A stretch of DNA of 64,000 nt from Edolisoma coerulescens (GCA_013397115.1 VWZW01004077.1:72540-136539); one strand, 5' to 3'. Shown: positions 47,491-62,569, counted from the stretch's first letter. The notes: generated by a model from the sequence alone, not told the origin. Program-made: numbers and translations.

Positions 47491-50400
47491 TTGCGTACTA
47501 GTTACTCTCAGACAGCATGTAGCCTAGAAGTAACAGGAAATTACTGAAAACATTTTTTACCTGTATCACTATAGTGCTCTTGTTAGTGAAGAGCGTGGTT
47601 ATAAGATTTATTGGGCAAGAAGCAGCATGGCCTTCAAAGTCTTTTCTTGGAGCTTAATGCAAGCTTTGCATAACTTATTTGGCACCTTTAAAAATTAGTC
47701 TCTTTAAACAATCATAAATTTAAGGTTAGAATCTGAGATAGTTTTATTACAGCTCTTTAGGTTTGTAGCATTCAACAGATTTACACGTGCTAAGAGTATG
47801 CCCTTCAGTGCCTACAGGGTAGAAAAAAAGAGTTACTTTAGGTGTTGGGCAAGGTGAGGCAGTGAGCTCAGAAGCAGTTATATGGTATTGCATTGTTGTG
47901 GCTCATTCTGCATGCAGGAGAAAAGTCACTTTTGAAAATGTTTTAACTATTAGAGTTCTAAGGATAATTCTGAAGATTGAATTGTGTTGTAATCTCATTT
48001 AGAACTTGTTTTCCTGAGTCTGCACACTGACAAAAACATTTAAAAGGTGGGAATAGCTCAGGTTTTTTTCCCCCCCCTGCAGGATTTTAGGTACTGAAAT
48101 TCTAAATATGTAAATGCAGAACCTAGTATGAGGAATTACTTTGCTTTTGGTCACTTCACCAGAAACGTGCAATTAATGATATTCTGTCATTCTGACTTGC
48201 CAGTAACTTATCTTTGCCACAAACTTTGAACTGCTTAATCCTGTTTATAAGATAGCTACCCCTTACCTATCACTGTATATACAGAGGAGATATAGTCTAG
48301 CTGTATAATTTATTTATCCTCCTGTGTGTGCATAGCTTTTAAGATACTAGACTAAAGAATCCCAAACCACTCAACTTTTTGTCTGTAGTTTCTGTGTCAG
48401 ACCTGTATTTGAACTTCATAATGTGGACAAAACTTGCTAGGAGCTTTAGCGATATTAGTTTTTTTTTGAATGAAAGGAACCCCCACTTTCCTGTTAGTTC
48501 TATATATGCATATTTATGCATGCTCACTGGGACAAAATAGCCCAGATGATGTGCTGCTGGGTTAACAGTAGGGACACCAGGGCTGTGCCAGCTGGAACAT
48601 GTTGGACAGCTGTGTTTTGGTCATTAAGAGGATAAGAAAGCCTAATTCTATAACACTGAGAAATGTCATCAGAGCCTCCTAGGGACACAGGATGCAGTAA
48701 GGAATCTGACAACTGAAACTCTAGCTGTGCATTTTCGGGGGAAAGTGAGGGGAGATATGTAGCTAGTCTGAATGGTGAGGTGTGTAGATACAATTTGCTG
48801 CAGTTTAGCGCACCAAGTTTTACCAAATCCTACTTTTTCAAGTATGTCTTTCCAGCAGTTGGCTTGCACACATAGACTAGTATCACAGGACCCTGGCACC
48901 ACTTCTGGGCAGAAATGTATGCTAATTTTCAGACACACCTGTAGATCTTTGGCCCTACAAAATATGCAACCAGAATAGTGTGTTACTCATCTAAAACACT
49001 GGGAGGTAGTTTTAGGGAAAGTAAGCAGGAGCAGATATATTTAAAAGCTGCATATGCATATGTGTGTATTTTTTTCCTTCTTGTGTAAATTTCAGTGTTT
49101 AGGTAGGAAAAGAAAATATATTTTTCTTTTTATTATAAAAATTCTTTCAAAGCAGCATTTCATCAAGACACCAGGCTAATAAAGTCTGCTTTTGGAAATT
49201 ACATTTTTTAGCAAATAATCTAGTGACAGCATATGGAGTGGTGTGGGGAGAATCAGAAGTGAATCATGCATGTTCAGATTCCAGCCAACTAGTTATCGAG
49301 TTGTGCAGCTGCCATGTAGGTCACCAAGTTGCTCAAGGCTAGGTTTGCAGCTCAAAGGTCAAGATTCAGTGCGTCGTCCTCCTCATCTGAGAGACTTTGT
49401 GACTGCAAAATAGATGAAGTGGTGACAGACACAAGCAAGGGCTGGGGCCCAAGGGACACACAACTAATTCTTGTGGTGATGTTTATTTTCCCATGTTTTT
49501 TGTTTGTGAAGGCTGTCTGTGACGTGTAGTCAGACAGTCTTAAAGCAGCAGTAGGGTAGGGTGAAGCTGCTGTGGCACAGCTAAAATGGAGAGATTATGA
49601 AAAACAGCCTGAAGGGGCAGTGGCCACTGTCTGTTTCCATTTGCAAGAGAAAGAGGTGACCTGCTTGTGCAGCCTGCCTGATAAAGCACAGAACCAAGGT
49701 TTGAAAGAGTGCAGTGGGGGAAGTAGGTCTTCAAAACTATTGGAAATGAGTCTGAAGCAGAAAGAAGACCTTCTTTCTGGAGGTATTAATGAGATACTTC
49801 TCTTCTGAGTCAATAACATTGTGGGCAAAAACTTCCATTTTTGCAGACTTCAAGTGATAGCTTAATGCACCAATTTAGCCTTTTAGTAACAATAGCCTAG
49901 ACCAAGTCTTGGTTTAACCCACACCACTTGCTCACTCCTTAATTCAAGTTTTGCTTTACTCCTTGAGATGTTCCGGTCTAGCTATGCACAACTGGAGATA
50001 AGATTGGCATGACTGAAGCTTTTCTCTCATTTGGAGCTTGTTATTGAAAGTGGTAGTGAACTTTTCTGTCTGTGTGTTTATTTGTAGAAATACTGCATGA
50101 CTGGGTCTTCTTGTATCTCAGCCCATATGTAAAATTGTGTTGAAATGGGGCCTTTTTAATGACACGGGTTTTGCTTTGTATGAGCTTTCCCGTACAAAAA
50201 TTTGTTTTGATATTCCCAAAAATATTAATTTGCTACAATACTATTTTTTTTTAATTGTATCTAAACAGTTATTTGATTGTTGCTTAAATGAAAAAAATTG
50301 AACTTCTATGTGTGTCCTGATTTTGAGCAAGGAAAAGACATTACTTTTAAAAACTGGTTTAGGAATCAGGAAGAAAATATAGCAGAGCAAAGCTTTGATT

Positions 50401-51364
50401 TATTCGTGATCTGTTCTTAGACCTTTTAACTTTTTTTGCAGAATTTAAAATGAAGGTGACAAAATCTGAGAAAGCTCACTTCTTTCTGCTGCTGACGGTT
50501 CAATAGTGTAGAGTAGTCTTGTGCTTTACTAATCTAATTTTGGGAGCAGCTTCTGTGCAGTTTGAATACTGCTGCCTGTATTTTGGCTAATAATTTACTT
50601 GCTTGACTCTTTTTCTTCTAATTTTCTTTTAAGTGTGACATACACTGTTCTGTCTAGTTCTTTTTGTAGCACATTGATCACTGGAAAGTTGCCTACTTGT
50701 TTAATATTTTCTGCTTGGTCTGTGTCTTGCAGGCAAATGCTAAATTTAATAGAAATGTGCTAACCAGGGAACTCTATTTAAAATTACCATCCCTCAATAA
50801 AGTGTAAAGACCAAAACAACATGCTGAAGCAGGCTGTGAAGCAAAAGAGTAGTGACCACAAGTCTCACTGTGGAGGTATGCTGAATGTCAATGAGTTAAA
50901 AAAATAAGAGGGAAAGGGAAGGCAGCATGAGAATGAAAGTAGTGGAGAGGCCAGAGATGAAAAGAAGGCAGAGAATCATAGCTGCGGAAAGGGAGAGGTT
51001 AAGGGATTATGTAGACAGAAGGCAGGAGATTTAGTGAATTTATATTTATCCTGTAAGCAATGTCAGAAGCGTAACCAGCAAGCGCCTCGAGCTGCTGGAT
51101 TGATACGATAGCGGTTCAAAATAGTAAGATGAGATAAGGAAGGAGATGCAGGTTAAGAAGAATTCTTTTCCATGTTCTGTTGATGCATTTTAGAAACTGC
51201 TCACTTGGGCTTGTATTCCTGACTTCATGCTTGAGCCACTAATTGTAAATTTCAAGGGGTACTCTTGGTGAGCACATAAGAAGACTCTCTAATTAAGCTA
51301 AGCCTATGGGTTAAAGCTATCTCTGTTGTAATTGCATGTGTTTGATTGAAATTGCTGGAATGTA

Positions 51365-51427
51365 TTTATTTTTTGTTTGTTGGAGTTTGTTTGTTTGGTT
51401 TTGTTTTTGTTCTTGTTTTTGTTTTTT
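51365..51427 (+). repeat. T/G-rich low-complexity tract
   Basis: GTTT, GTTTG and GTTTTT units, almost without A or C. It is the complement of the A/C type of tract seen at 17.7 kb. Confidence 0.8.
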
Positions 51428-53420
51428 TACATTAGTAGTTCTTAAGGATGTGCTCTTAGCTCCTTCCAGGGCTGAAAAGGAAACAGGAATAGAGAGTGCT
51501 GCTAAAAGATTACTAAGGTTTTGGGAGTTCTCATTAAAAATTAGGAAATTAATTGTCTTGATGGATTTTGATATGTGTTTCTGAAACTTGGTATCTGCTT
51601 AACGTTGGTTTCTTTGTCTCTGGTAAAGGAAAGGCACATACCTATGTGTAATACTGCCATATTGCTACCAATTCATGAACTCTGTTGTTCTTTCTTGCTA
51701 TTTTTAAATGAAAATACTCAGAAAGCTGGTTTATACAGGACTTTATCCAGTGTATACTAAACTGCAGCTGAACTGCTTTACTGTTGGCTAAAGCTTATTA
51801 ATGATGAATTAGTTTTTTTCCACACTCTAATGTTGTCTAATTAAAGAGCAAAATCTGAAAATTCCCTCTCCTAAACACCATAATCCTACCTTTCCTTTTT
51901 AACTAGTTGTTTGCTTTGTGTTGTGATTGACACTGTAATTCATATTTTGATTGCTAGTAAACAAAGGCAAGTGTGCCTAAAGATTTACCCAATCCATGGT
52001 TGAAGTTGAACATGTGTTTCAGGAAAAAGAAACAATGTAGATGATAAGTAACTTAATATATTGGTGGGCCTGGTGCTGAAACCTGGAGGAAAAAAAAAAT
52101 TATGGAAAACACAGGTATCCTTACACAAAGTTATTTATTTAAAAGGAACAAGCTAGAAAGAGAGTTGCCAGTTTAAAATATGAGTATAATCTTTTAGCTT
52201 TTACCATACTTTCATTTTTCTTTCAGCTTTGCATTAAAAATTCTACATTTTTTATGGTCAGGCGTGTTTGGACACTAGCTGAACAGTAGAGGTGGAGCTG
52301 AAGTAATAATAAAAGGCAACTGGAAAATCAATAACACAATGCAGCACAGCTTATATCTCTGAACTGCAAATCATCGTTTTGATCCTGTGTGATAGAAAAA
52401 TGGCTCCTGTGAGATATAGAACGCTCTGCAGGAACTTCATGCACTTTTTTGTCTTGAAAGGGCTTTTGGCACCTCAGCATAGTTTTCTTGCACCGTGAGA
52501 CACCCTTGTCTATATAAGCAGTGCACTGACACAGATTGAATAGAGGAGGCAAACAAGAAGAAATAATTTGGCAGAATTAACTGGCCAAAATGAATGATTT
52601 GTAAGGAAGTCATGTATTTTCACATTTTGGTTGTATTTTCCTAGATTGAATTTCCTGTAGAGGTCTGAAATTATTTAATAGCATGTATCAATGCTCCTGG
52701 ACTTACCTTTAAGAAAAGGAGAGATTAATGCCTTTTTTATGGGAAGGTGAAGTAGGGAGTCTGTATGGTTTTTGCTGGTCCCCTGTAACAGATATTATAT
52801 TAAAAACTCAAGGTTTAAACATTTAGGTTAAAGAATGGGAAAAATGGCAGCTGATTTTTCTCCTCCTCCTCCTCAAAAAAAGCAGGTGGGTTGGAGGACT
52901 GGAGAGTAATTATCTCTGTGATAAAATGGTTGTGTTCTGTAGCACAGGTCCCTGTTCTTCTGGGTATTTTGGCTTATTAAATCAAACACACTGAAATGGC
53001 TCTCTTCATCTTCTTGTTGTTCTCTCTCTCTTTTTCACTTCCCCTCCATTCCGTAGTGTGGATAATGTCAACCTGTTGGCAAGGTTCATAACGCCCAGAT
53101 AATCCTTCTCTCCTTTTCCTGTTAAAGCCAAGCTGTCAGCATATGACTTTGGCTGTGCCTTTCCCTGCTGCATATGGAATATATCTCCTTTTAGTTCTTC
53201 CTTCAACTGAGGCTTCTTGTCTGTGCCTTCATTTCTGATTGCTTGCATACTGCCTCACTTTTCTGCTTAGCCTTGCTTTTTCAGAGACCCACTCTAGACC
53301 TTACAAATCACATTTTTTTCCTTCTTCTCACTGTTTTAATTCCTTGCCTGATAGTGAAAAGATAGTTTTAATAATTCAGCAGTAAATACATTAATATTAA
53401 GTCTTCTTCTTTCTGGCATG

Positions 53421-53489
53421 AAATAATAATAATAATAATGATTAGGATAATGATAACAACAACAATAATAATAATAATAGCAACAACAC
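53421..53489 (+). repeat. (AAT)n/(AAC)n microsatellite
   Basis: Two AAT runs separated by a short imperfect block with AAC units. Confidence 0.9.
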
Positions 53490-54847
53490 ACTTTTCTTTC
53501 TTCAGTCCTCCCCTGTTAGTTACGCTATCTATTCCAGGTATAGGCATTCAATTCCTAAAATTGTTTCTTTTTTCCTCTTTTCAGGGTCTAATGTGTTTTT
53601 GGTGGAGGTGTATTGATAATCAGCTCTTGCCATTTCGTTGTTCTTGCCATTTCAAGATAGATGAGGCTCTATGGCAGTAGTAAGCCAAGTGTGAACAGTA
53701 ATCATCATACTTGTGGTTGCTGCTCATGGGAGTTACTGAAGAATGAACATTGATGATTTAGTACTGTTACATTTAGAGGAAAAGTTTCCCCTGTCTGGAA
53801 ACTTGAGAGAAAATGTGTCATACCAATTCGTATATGGTTCAGTAAATGTATAAAATTTCTCAAGGTTGTTCACTGCCAGAAACGAGAAGGTAAAGGGCGA
53901 TATACTTTAAGTTCTTTTTCAGCAGAAGTGTTCACAAATGGAAATAACTCCTGCAATAGTCGGAAGTCTGGTGTTTCAAAATAATTGCAGTAAGATACAT
54001 AAGTATTAAGTGGCTGCAAAATCATTGGTCTTTAAATACTTCCTTTGGAAAATATGTCAAATGAGACAACATCTTCATTAAAAATACTGTTATTTTTCCC
54101 TTGTTTACTTGAACCCCAGGAAGAAGTAAACAATTTGTATTGACGATGTATTTTGCTCCTTTCAAATATATTATTTCACAATGATATTTTCCCCATCGCA
54201 ACTCTCTTTGGATTAGAATTGCACTTAAAAAACCACAAACCAAGATATTTTCCATCTAATCTTTTTTTTCCTGATGTTGTAATATGTAAACTTGCTATAA
54301 AAGGGCAATGTTGCAAAGATTACTTTGGAGCTTCTGACAACATCATGTCAAATGTTTTTCATGCCATCAGTCTGTATGCTCACTTTTCACAGTTTTTCAC
54401 ATAACAGAAAGCTAAAAAGAAATGTTATTACAAATTGAAAACAAACACACAACACCCTAATCTTCCAAACCCAAACAGTATCAGAAGAATTGACAACAGG
54501 ACGCAATTTGTTAAATATAAATAAGGTGAATTTGTGAGCACATTGATGCATGAAGTTCAGACTGCAATGGTATGTATTTCTTTTGTTTCCAGGTGCAGAG
54601 ACTAGTCAAACACTTTTGTCTCCAAAACAGAGTGTCTATGCGTGAACTGCCTTTTGGGAATGGTTCCTGGACTCTCCTATTTACCAGTCAATACCTGGAA
54701 AGTAGTCAGCAAGAATGCTAATTAGGAGAAACAGTACTGTTGGCAGGCGGTGCCCTAGCAGTTTGCTAACCTGGGTGGTGGATTTCAACACTCCAAAATG
54801 CTTGGAGGGTTTTGGTAGTGTTAGTATAGATGCAATCTCCATTTTCA

Positions 54848-54875
54848 AAAAGAAAAAAAAAGAAAGAAAAAAAGA
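54848..54875 (+). repeat. A-rich purine tract
   Basis: Runs of A interrupted by single G, without other bases. Confidence 0.85.
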
Positions 54876-57336
54876 TTTTTTGAATTACTAAAGATGTATT
54901 TTATAGTTTGATACTAGAACATGTGAAATGGTAGCTGTGTTCACGGCACTGTCATTTTAAGTGGAAAATCTGCAATATTGTGAGGAGGATCTTAAACAGT
55001 TGTTGGTAGTTAAACCAGGAGTCACACTGGTTTTAGTAGGTGCTTACAAAATATCTGCATTTAGAATATGTGGCTGTAATCTTGGATTTGTATGTGTAAT
55101 CTGTTCTGTGATGACAGTCTTGATTTTTGGTTGGAGAGGGAGGGGAGGGTGTGTTGTTTTGTTTGAGTGCTCTTAGCAACAGAGCCCAATAAAAAAGCAC
55201 TCTGCACAACTTCAGTTAATGGTGTTCTTTTGTTTTCATTTTTACGGACACAAACTCCAAGCCCTATAGACGAGTGATAAACAAGATGTGGCTGTTTCTT
55301 CATTTGTTTGAAGAGTACTTGCAAAAATGCAGATGAGATTCCCTATGGAGTGCTATGCAGGCCCCAGAGATACTACAGAACTACTTCTAGTCCTATTTGT
55401 TTAGGCTTTTCAGAACAAAAGGCAGCTGATCTTTCTCATTCACCCTATCAATTTAAAACTGAGAAACAAAGATAAATACTGCACATCCAGAGGATGATAG
55501 CTGCTCTCGTGTTAGATGGGACAGTTAGCTGGGGTGCAAGTTAAAGTCTGAAGCTGTGCTGTGCCAGCCTGAACTTTAGTGACTTCAAGGATTCATCTTG
55601 AGACATTCAGTGTGCCAGTCGGTGGAGTGCACCACACGCATTGACCCTGCTTGCTCCTGCTCTGTGTGAGTTTTCTTTAGTTCCATCCTTGGAAAGGGAA
55701 GGAAACAGCCAAGGCTTTTAGAGGCGGTGCCGTGAGTGATTCAGTGTGCAGATTCAGCCATTCAGATAAAATCACTCCAGCAGCTTGCAGTGCCCTTGCC
55801 AGTTGCTAAGTGCAGATCCAGGGAGGCTTTCTGTTTTGACTGGAGAATCCACTCACATTGTCAGGATTTCCGGATTAGTCTTCTCATATTGTCTGGCTGT
55901 TGGTACTTAACAGCCACTAGAATAGAGAAGAATTGAGCAGGAGTTGTCAAAGCCAAACCATGCTGCTGGCTAGTGGGCATTAAAGCAAGAAGAATGGCAC
56001 ATCTAAAGGGAAAATGAACAATCTACACAGTTTAAGGACAGTGTGTTCAGGACAGTTCTGGTTATTTTTGTGTGTGCATTATATGCACCAAAGAAGTAGC
56101 AATTTTCATCCTCTTACCTTCTTGAGAATCAAAGGTTTATGTCTTGCCCAGAAGAATTTATGGTGTAATTTCAGTGAAAACACAATGAGGGAATGCTTAG
56201 TTTGTATTGTGATGATGAGACATCACAAAGTAATTCATGCTGTTGGCCTGAGTTTTAACCTAAGTGTGGAAGAATGCTGCTGTAGAAGAGAAGTTCCAGT
56301 AGTGGGATGCTGGTATATGTGGGCATGTGGAAAACCACACCTCCAAAGACCAGTTTCCACAGAGGCGACAGAGGCAGAAAACAACTTTATTTGAATAAAG
56401 GGAGAGAACCCTCTGTCTCCTTTGTGCTAGTGGGGAAGAGAACAAGACTTCAATTGCGTAGAGATTTCGGTCATTACATGGTGCAATGCAAAGATGGCGG
56501 TACTGGTTACATCTTACCAGTGTTTGCACCTGTATTTTTGTTTTATCCTGTTACGTAGAAATTCTATCCAGTGAAAGAACACATAGTTTTTAAATCTACA
56601 ATCACAACCACTGAGGTAATTTTTGCTAATCTAATACATTCCCCTCCTTATTTTATATTTCACATTTGCTTTAAGGTGTCAAGGGATGAGTCCTATTTCA
56701 GCTAGGTTTGTGTCAATAACTTGCTCTCTCCTGACTTTCTTAGAGGCTCATGCATCTTGTGAATGTAGCAAGAACTACAGGAGGTTGGGTTGGGTTGGAT
56801 TGGGGAGGAAAGGGAAGTAGGAGTTGTAATTCTTCTCTGTAGCCACAGTGGTTTTGATTGCTTCTCCTGCTTTTGGCAACTCCTAGGTTACTGCCTTCTC
56901 TGTAATGGGTAAAGATATCAGATCTGTGCCTAAACACAGACTCCCTCCTGAGGCCAAGATCCGACTTGCCAGTTGCATCTTTTCATTAACTGTTTCTTCA
57001 GTCCACCAGACAGTTTTCAGTCCTTTTCACAGATTCTCTTTGTGGCACTTCCAGGCTAGGATTTCTGCTTTTTCTTAGGAAGTGGGGCAGTATACTCTCT
57101 TGGAAACAGAGATTGGTTGATAAACAATTCCCGTGTTTGCTAATTTCTGTAATGATTTCACAGGGAGTATTCAGAGAATTGTTATAGATTATGTAAATCA
57201 TTGCTTACTTGTGTCCTGTTGACTTTTTCCACCCCAAGGTATTTTTTTGGATCATCAGTTTAATGATAATGATCTGGAGTTAGTCTTTGGACAGTGATGG
57301 CTAAAAGTTCCATGCTATATTTTGGATTGAGGCATA

Positions 57337-57470
57337 GTTTTGTTTTTGTTGTTGTTTTTGTTGTTGTTTTGTTTTCTTTTGTTGTCTTTTTAGGGGTTTT
57401 TTTTGGTGTTTTTTTTTTTTTTTTTCTGTTTGGTTGGCTTGTTTGGTTGGCTTGTTTGTTTGTTTTGGTA
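57337..57470 (+). repeat. T/G-rich low-complexity tract
   Basis: GTTGTTTTT units, a run of about 16 T near 57410, then GGTTGGCTTGTTT repeats. One strand is nearly free of A. Confidence 0.85.
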
Positions 57471-58152
57471 ATCTTTTGGAATTTATTGTCTCAGTGAATT
57501 ATCTTGACTCGCTTGTCATATTTTGGTGCTCTTGTAACATACTCTCTGCAAAGGGTAATGTTCTTATCTATGTGTTTATGCACGCCCTGTAATTTACCTA
57601 TAATAGTCTTTAAAGTTGTAAGGCTTTTACAATATCCTATCTGTCTGTATGGGGATTTTCTGCAATTCTTTTATATGACTCAGGTTTTGCAACAACCACG
57701 TTGTATCTTAAAAACATCAATTTCTACACCTTCTTGGTCATTAACTGGGTTATTCTTAAAAGTTTAATTTGTTTTAATTGATTTTAAAATCACAAAAATC
57801 TTTATTTTTGTGGTCTGCTAGGCTGATAGCTATCAACCCAAATTACATTTTTAAAATATCTTTTCCAAAGCTTTTATGGTGTTTGTCCATTTTTAAATTG
57901 AGATTCAACACATAAGAGTTTTTATAGTACAGATTTTTGCCTATTCTTTATATTTGCACTGTTATGTGAAATCCTGAATGATACTGGGGTGATTCAGAAA
58001 TAGTGGAAATGTTTCTATGTCCTGCAGGTGCTTTCACATAGCATGAGGAAATAAATAATTTTTGAAAACTAAACGTCCCTTTCTTCCCGTTAAAACTCAG
58101 CACTGCTGATGTATTATTTTGTATGAATATTCACATCTTTTAATGTTTCTTT

Positions 58153-58183
58153 TGTGTGTGTGTGTGTGTGTGCGCGCGCACGC
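58153..58183 (+). repeat. (TG)n(CG)n alternating purine-pyrimidine tract
   Basis: 31 bases of strict alternation: about ten TG, then CG steps and a CACGC end. The sequence class favours Z-DNA. Confidence 0.9.
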
Positions 58184-61100
58184 TAGAATTTATTTACACA
58201 CCATGTCTAAACAGGATGTTTAAACCATGTACAGGAAATGGTACATAGTCTTCTGTCATGAGATCGTAAGTAGTTCATTGGATATGTCTGTCCTGAAAAA
58301 GTAGACACAAACTGAAGATTTTTTATTCATAGCTCCAGCATCTGCTTTTTCACAGTTCTTTTTTACTCTGTGGATGCTCTTGTTGCTTTGTGGCTTGAAC
58401 TATCATTGTAATCTAAAACCTGTTAGAAAGTAGCATTTTCTTTTTAGATTTTCTATATGTAGTCTGCATTCTGAGGATGGAAGAACTTACATTGCACTTG
58501 GTGTCTTTCTGTTAGCCTGCTTTTAAAAGCTTTGTCTTTTATTGTTTGGAAAATTACAGCAAAGATGCAGATGTGGATTTAGTTGCCTTTACCATCTTTC
58601 TTCTTCTCCCCACCCTTCGCAGGAGGAGCTTTTGGTAATTTTGAGGGCACTGATTTCTAATAATGTTCTTGATACCCTCCTTCTCCTCAGCCAAGCTGTA
58701 CTTTGCCGGTGTTCCAAGAACGATTAAAATTCTACCAGATGTTGACAGGTGTGGCCCAAGAAGTAATGTATTATTCTTGGTTCCCAAGGAGGTTATTGGT
58801 TTTGCTGGTGATGTCCTCTCTCCTCTCGTGCCTCAGAGAGATCTCTGTGGTTCCCTTGCTGCCTGTCTCAGTATTACTAGTATATTTTTTTATTAATCTC
58901 TTTCCCTTGAAGCAAAACTCTGTGTTTTCACGCTTGGTCACAAAGGTAATCTGTTGAGAAAACGACTTCTTTGTTCTGTTCACTGCATCAAAGTAGTTTT
59001 TTAACCTCTCTCCTAGTTTCTGGTTTTTTAAAGAACAAGCAGGTAGGCACAATGACATGTAAATTCTTCTTGAAATTCCCGATTCACTGACTTTGCAGTA
59101 CTCAAAGAAGACAAGAAGAGCTGTGACTGTGGTGAACCTGCAGAGCTGGTTTGTGCCCTACATAATGTTTGGCACTTCTCTGAGAAATGCAGAAGAAATT
59201 GCATTTTCTAACCTCCCTCTGTCTTCTCTATCTCCAGAGGATTTCCTGCTTACGCAGTAACCAAAACGTTTGCTGGAGGAGGATTCTGAGTGTTTTATCC
59301 TGCAGACTGAAAGATGAAGAAAGATTATGACTCCATGGGGAAGCCAGTTTAACTAATTCTGTTTTCCTATTGTGTCCGTACAAATTTGATACTGCTTTGT
59401 AATTAAAGTTGAATATGCTTCTACAGGATATTGTTTTTCTCATTTTGAGCTGTGAAGCTTTGCCCATGCATTCCTGAAATAGATCAGCTAAATGTATGCT
59501 TAAGAAAGGAGGTGCAGTGGGATTCCTGTAGCAGTATTTTTTTGCAGAAATACTATGAGTTGAGTTATCTTGCTGAGAGAGGGGTTTCTGCTTCATGAAC
59601 AACATAATTGTATATTTCTGTTCAAAGTAAACATCATTCTGACACGATTCATGAATGCTAGATATTTTATGCACTCACTGGAATAAACAAAACACAATGC
59701 TGTCTCGAGCACTTAATCTGTGGTTAAGGTTGTGCCTGCTTTTGCACATCTTTCAGCTACATCAGAGATCAAAACGAACTCCAGCACTTGAGGGCATGTG
59801 GGGAGGATTTTAGGCTCTCTGGAGGAAAGTGTGTCTGTAAAGCCTTAATGATTGCTCCTTCATCTATGCATATTTGCTTTGACTGGTGCCAGATCTGCTG
59901 TAATATTAATGGCATCCTTCACCTTATTAGTGGCTCAAATGTAAAAGAGCATATGCTGCTAGTCAAATTTTGTTCATTATGTACAGAGACCACAAATGTT
60001 GAAGGCTACAAAAAGGGTGTGGGCTATGGCTACAGATTTGACATGGAGCATGCCTTCTGTTAAGCGAATGAAAAATATTTACAGCTCTGATTTTGTGCAC
60101 TGGACATATCCCATGGCTTACCTGATGTGAGAATTTGATTAAGCAAATTCTGGAAGAGTTCTCTGACAGTGAGGCAATTAATAAAGTGTTACAAGATATA
60201 ATGGTAAACTTGTATGTTGAGTGACTGGCTTTATCCCCGAAAGAGTAGGAGAGTGTGTGGAGATACAAATTGCCTGTTGCTTTCCACGTGTCTTGGTCTT
60301 GGTTTGGAGATTTGATGAACCACTTGGCATTTAGGTCACAGCAGTTGTAGCTGGTGAAAAATTACACATGACCAATAGGAATGTTTAGCCAGACTGGGCA
60401 GTGGAGATGGCTTTGGAGTTCAGTTTTACGGGCTTACAATGTGAGATTGCAAAATGCCTGAAGTGGGGCTGCACTGACCCAGGGTCATTGCCAGGGCTGT
60501 GCCTGGGAAGTGGGCTGACTGATATGGTCCCGTACCTCAGAGAAATAAGGGATACTTCCCATGAATTTTGTGGTTTTAGTGGGACTATTCATCCACTAAT
60601 GTCTATTTATAATGTTCCTATGGGGCATGCTGAGAGGTGTAGATTTTATGGATAAAAGGAGATTTTAAAGATAAAAGCTGCTGTTGGGACAGAGGCTGTA
60701 ACGGGTGTTTAATTTGGAGCACTTTCTGAGTTCTGCAAGAATGACGATAAAATTCAAAAATCTGAGATAGAAGCACTAATGCTCTCCCGTCTATACATGT
60801 GGATGCATTCACATGGGAACGTGTTCTCTGAGATTTGTATTTTGGAAGAAACATTTAGTTCCTCAGGTGACTGTGTGGGATAGAGTGTCTTGCACTGCAC
60901 TGGAACTGGTCTTCTGCAGAGCTCGTGAATGAGAATGTGCTTTGCTACGAGTATTGTGGAAAAATGAGTTACCATTCATATTCATTGTCTGCCTTCTGAG
61001 CCTCTCCTGTTTTGCAGAGAGAGATGGATCTTGCACTGATCACAGCATAGCTGTAATAGTCACCCCAGGTTCGCAAGGTCACTGTGTCCCTCCAAAGCAC

Positions 61101-62569
61101 TCAGGAGAGAAGTAGACATGCAGGCTGTTTCTACATTGTCACTGCCACAGAGTTGGTGGGGTTTAATTGAAAAATTTGCTCTTCTGCTGTGCAGGGTAGA
61201 TATTGTGTCCCCGAGGAATGTTAAGCATTAAGATTTCCCATATCTTTGCCGTTCTCACAAGCTATGACCTTGTGTGCAGCAGTGTTCCTGCCAGACCTCA
61301 GGCGCACCAGATCATCTGAAGCACTCTGTTTTTCAATATTGTTTACAAGACAACCATTTGGGAATACAAATAGAGAGCACAGCACAGGAAGCATTCCGAA
61401 TTTCCAGAAATCACACCGTATGTCTCTCAGGGGCTTAAAGTTTGGTGAAAGCAGAATCATGTTCTTTCAGGGCCCGTTGTTCCTTAGTGCTAGAATTGTC
61501 ACAGATTATCGGTCTACCCTTTTCTGCTTTTTTGCAAAAGGGGCTGATAACAATTTTCCTCCATGCTAGCAATTTGTTTTTCTCTACCATATTACCATTT
61601 TATTTTTGCAGGATTTGCCATTTTTAAATTAAAAATGTATGTTGTGAAAGTTGGAGCAACTTTCATTAAGAATATCTGTTATTTAATTCCTGTAATTTAA
61701 AAAAGCCACACCAGACAATAACACTCAGATGCTTTGGCTGCCTCATTATATCTAATGAATGCAAGCAGCTGAGAGCCAACATGCAAATGACAGCTTGAAA
61801 CAGAATGGAGCATGTGGAGTGCATTTCCATGGGCAGTGACAGCAGAGTTTACTGCATTATCACATTATCACAGTAGTGCCACAGAGCCTAAGGCATGGAT
61901 AAGGACCCCATTTTGCTATGCAAACACAAAGCAAGATGCACTTCCTTATCATGTCTAAGGACACAGACACAGTGGAGTAGTATATTATATATATAAATAA
62001 AAGAGCTTGCTGCCATTTAGATGAGAAGTTGTACTTGAATCTGTATGTGCTCCTGGTTTCATGGGAGTGAAAATGTAGCAGTCTGAAGCCTTTTTGCCAA
62101 TACATGTTAATATGTTTTACTGGACAGTGTTCACTACGGTGGGCAGGCAATAATTATTGAATCATCAAGTGCAACTGAGTCATTTTCTGAGCCAGTGTTC
62201 TGAGCCCAAGTCCTTAAATTGAAACTGTTGCTTAGATGGGCACCAGTAGGTGAAGAAATGACACTGGGCAGTGTGGTGTGGTGGTCTCTGCATATTGCCA
62301 TCTTTGCCAAGAAAAGAGGGGATTGGAACATTAAAATGGAAGGAATTTTGCATTCAGTTTTTTTTCTGCAAAGGGTCTGACCTGGAAGGAAACATAGTTC
62401 CTTGTTTTGGAAGTTTAAGAAATGTACTGTGGGAGCTGAGAAGGATAGGCGGTTGTTATCTTCTCTCATTCATGGGGAAGGAGACAAGGAGGCTTAAAGT
62501 GAGAGGGTCCTGATAGGCACCTGATAGGCTGAGCTACAACCGGGAGCAGGTGGACGAAGACTGTCTGCA

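Larger units (their letters stand above)
47491..62569. other. 15 kb without recognised exon; possible FRMD3 intron 1
   Basis: AT-rich sequence with several simple repeats, listed separately, and no exon, RNA gene or clear transposon that I can name. Open frames of up to about 150 codons lack family motifs. If the 45-46 kb island is the FRMD3 promoter, this would be its long first intron. Confidence 0.5.

Noticed and set aside
56491..56500. AAGATGGCGG, a YY1-type core
   Set aside because: A single ten-base match away from any CpG island or exon is too weak to call a regulatory site.
59228..59674. 148-codon minus-strand frame
   Set aside because: No motif, no splice context and ordinary AT-rich composition; consistent with chance over 15 kb of non-coding DNA.
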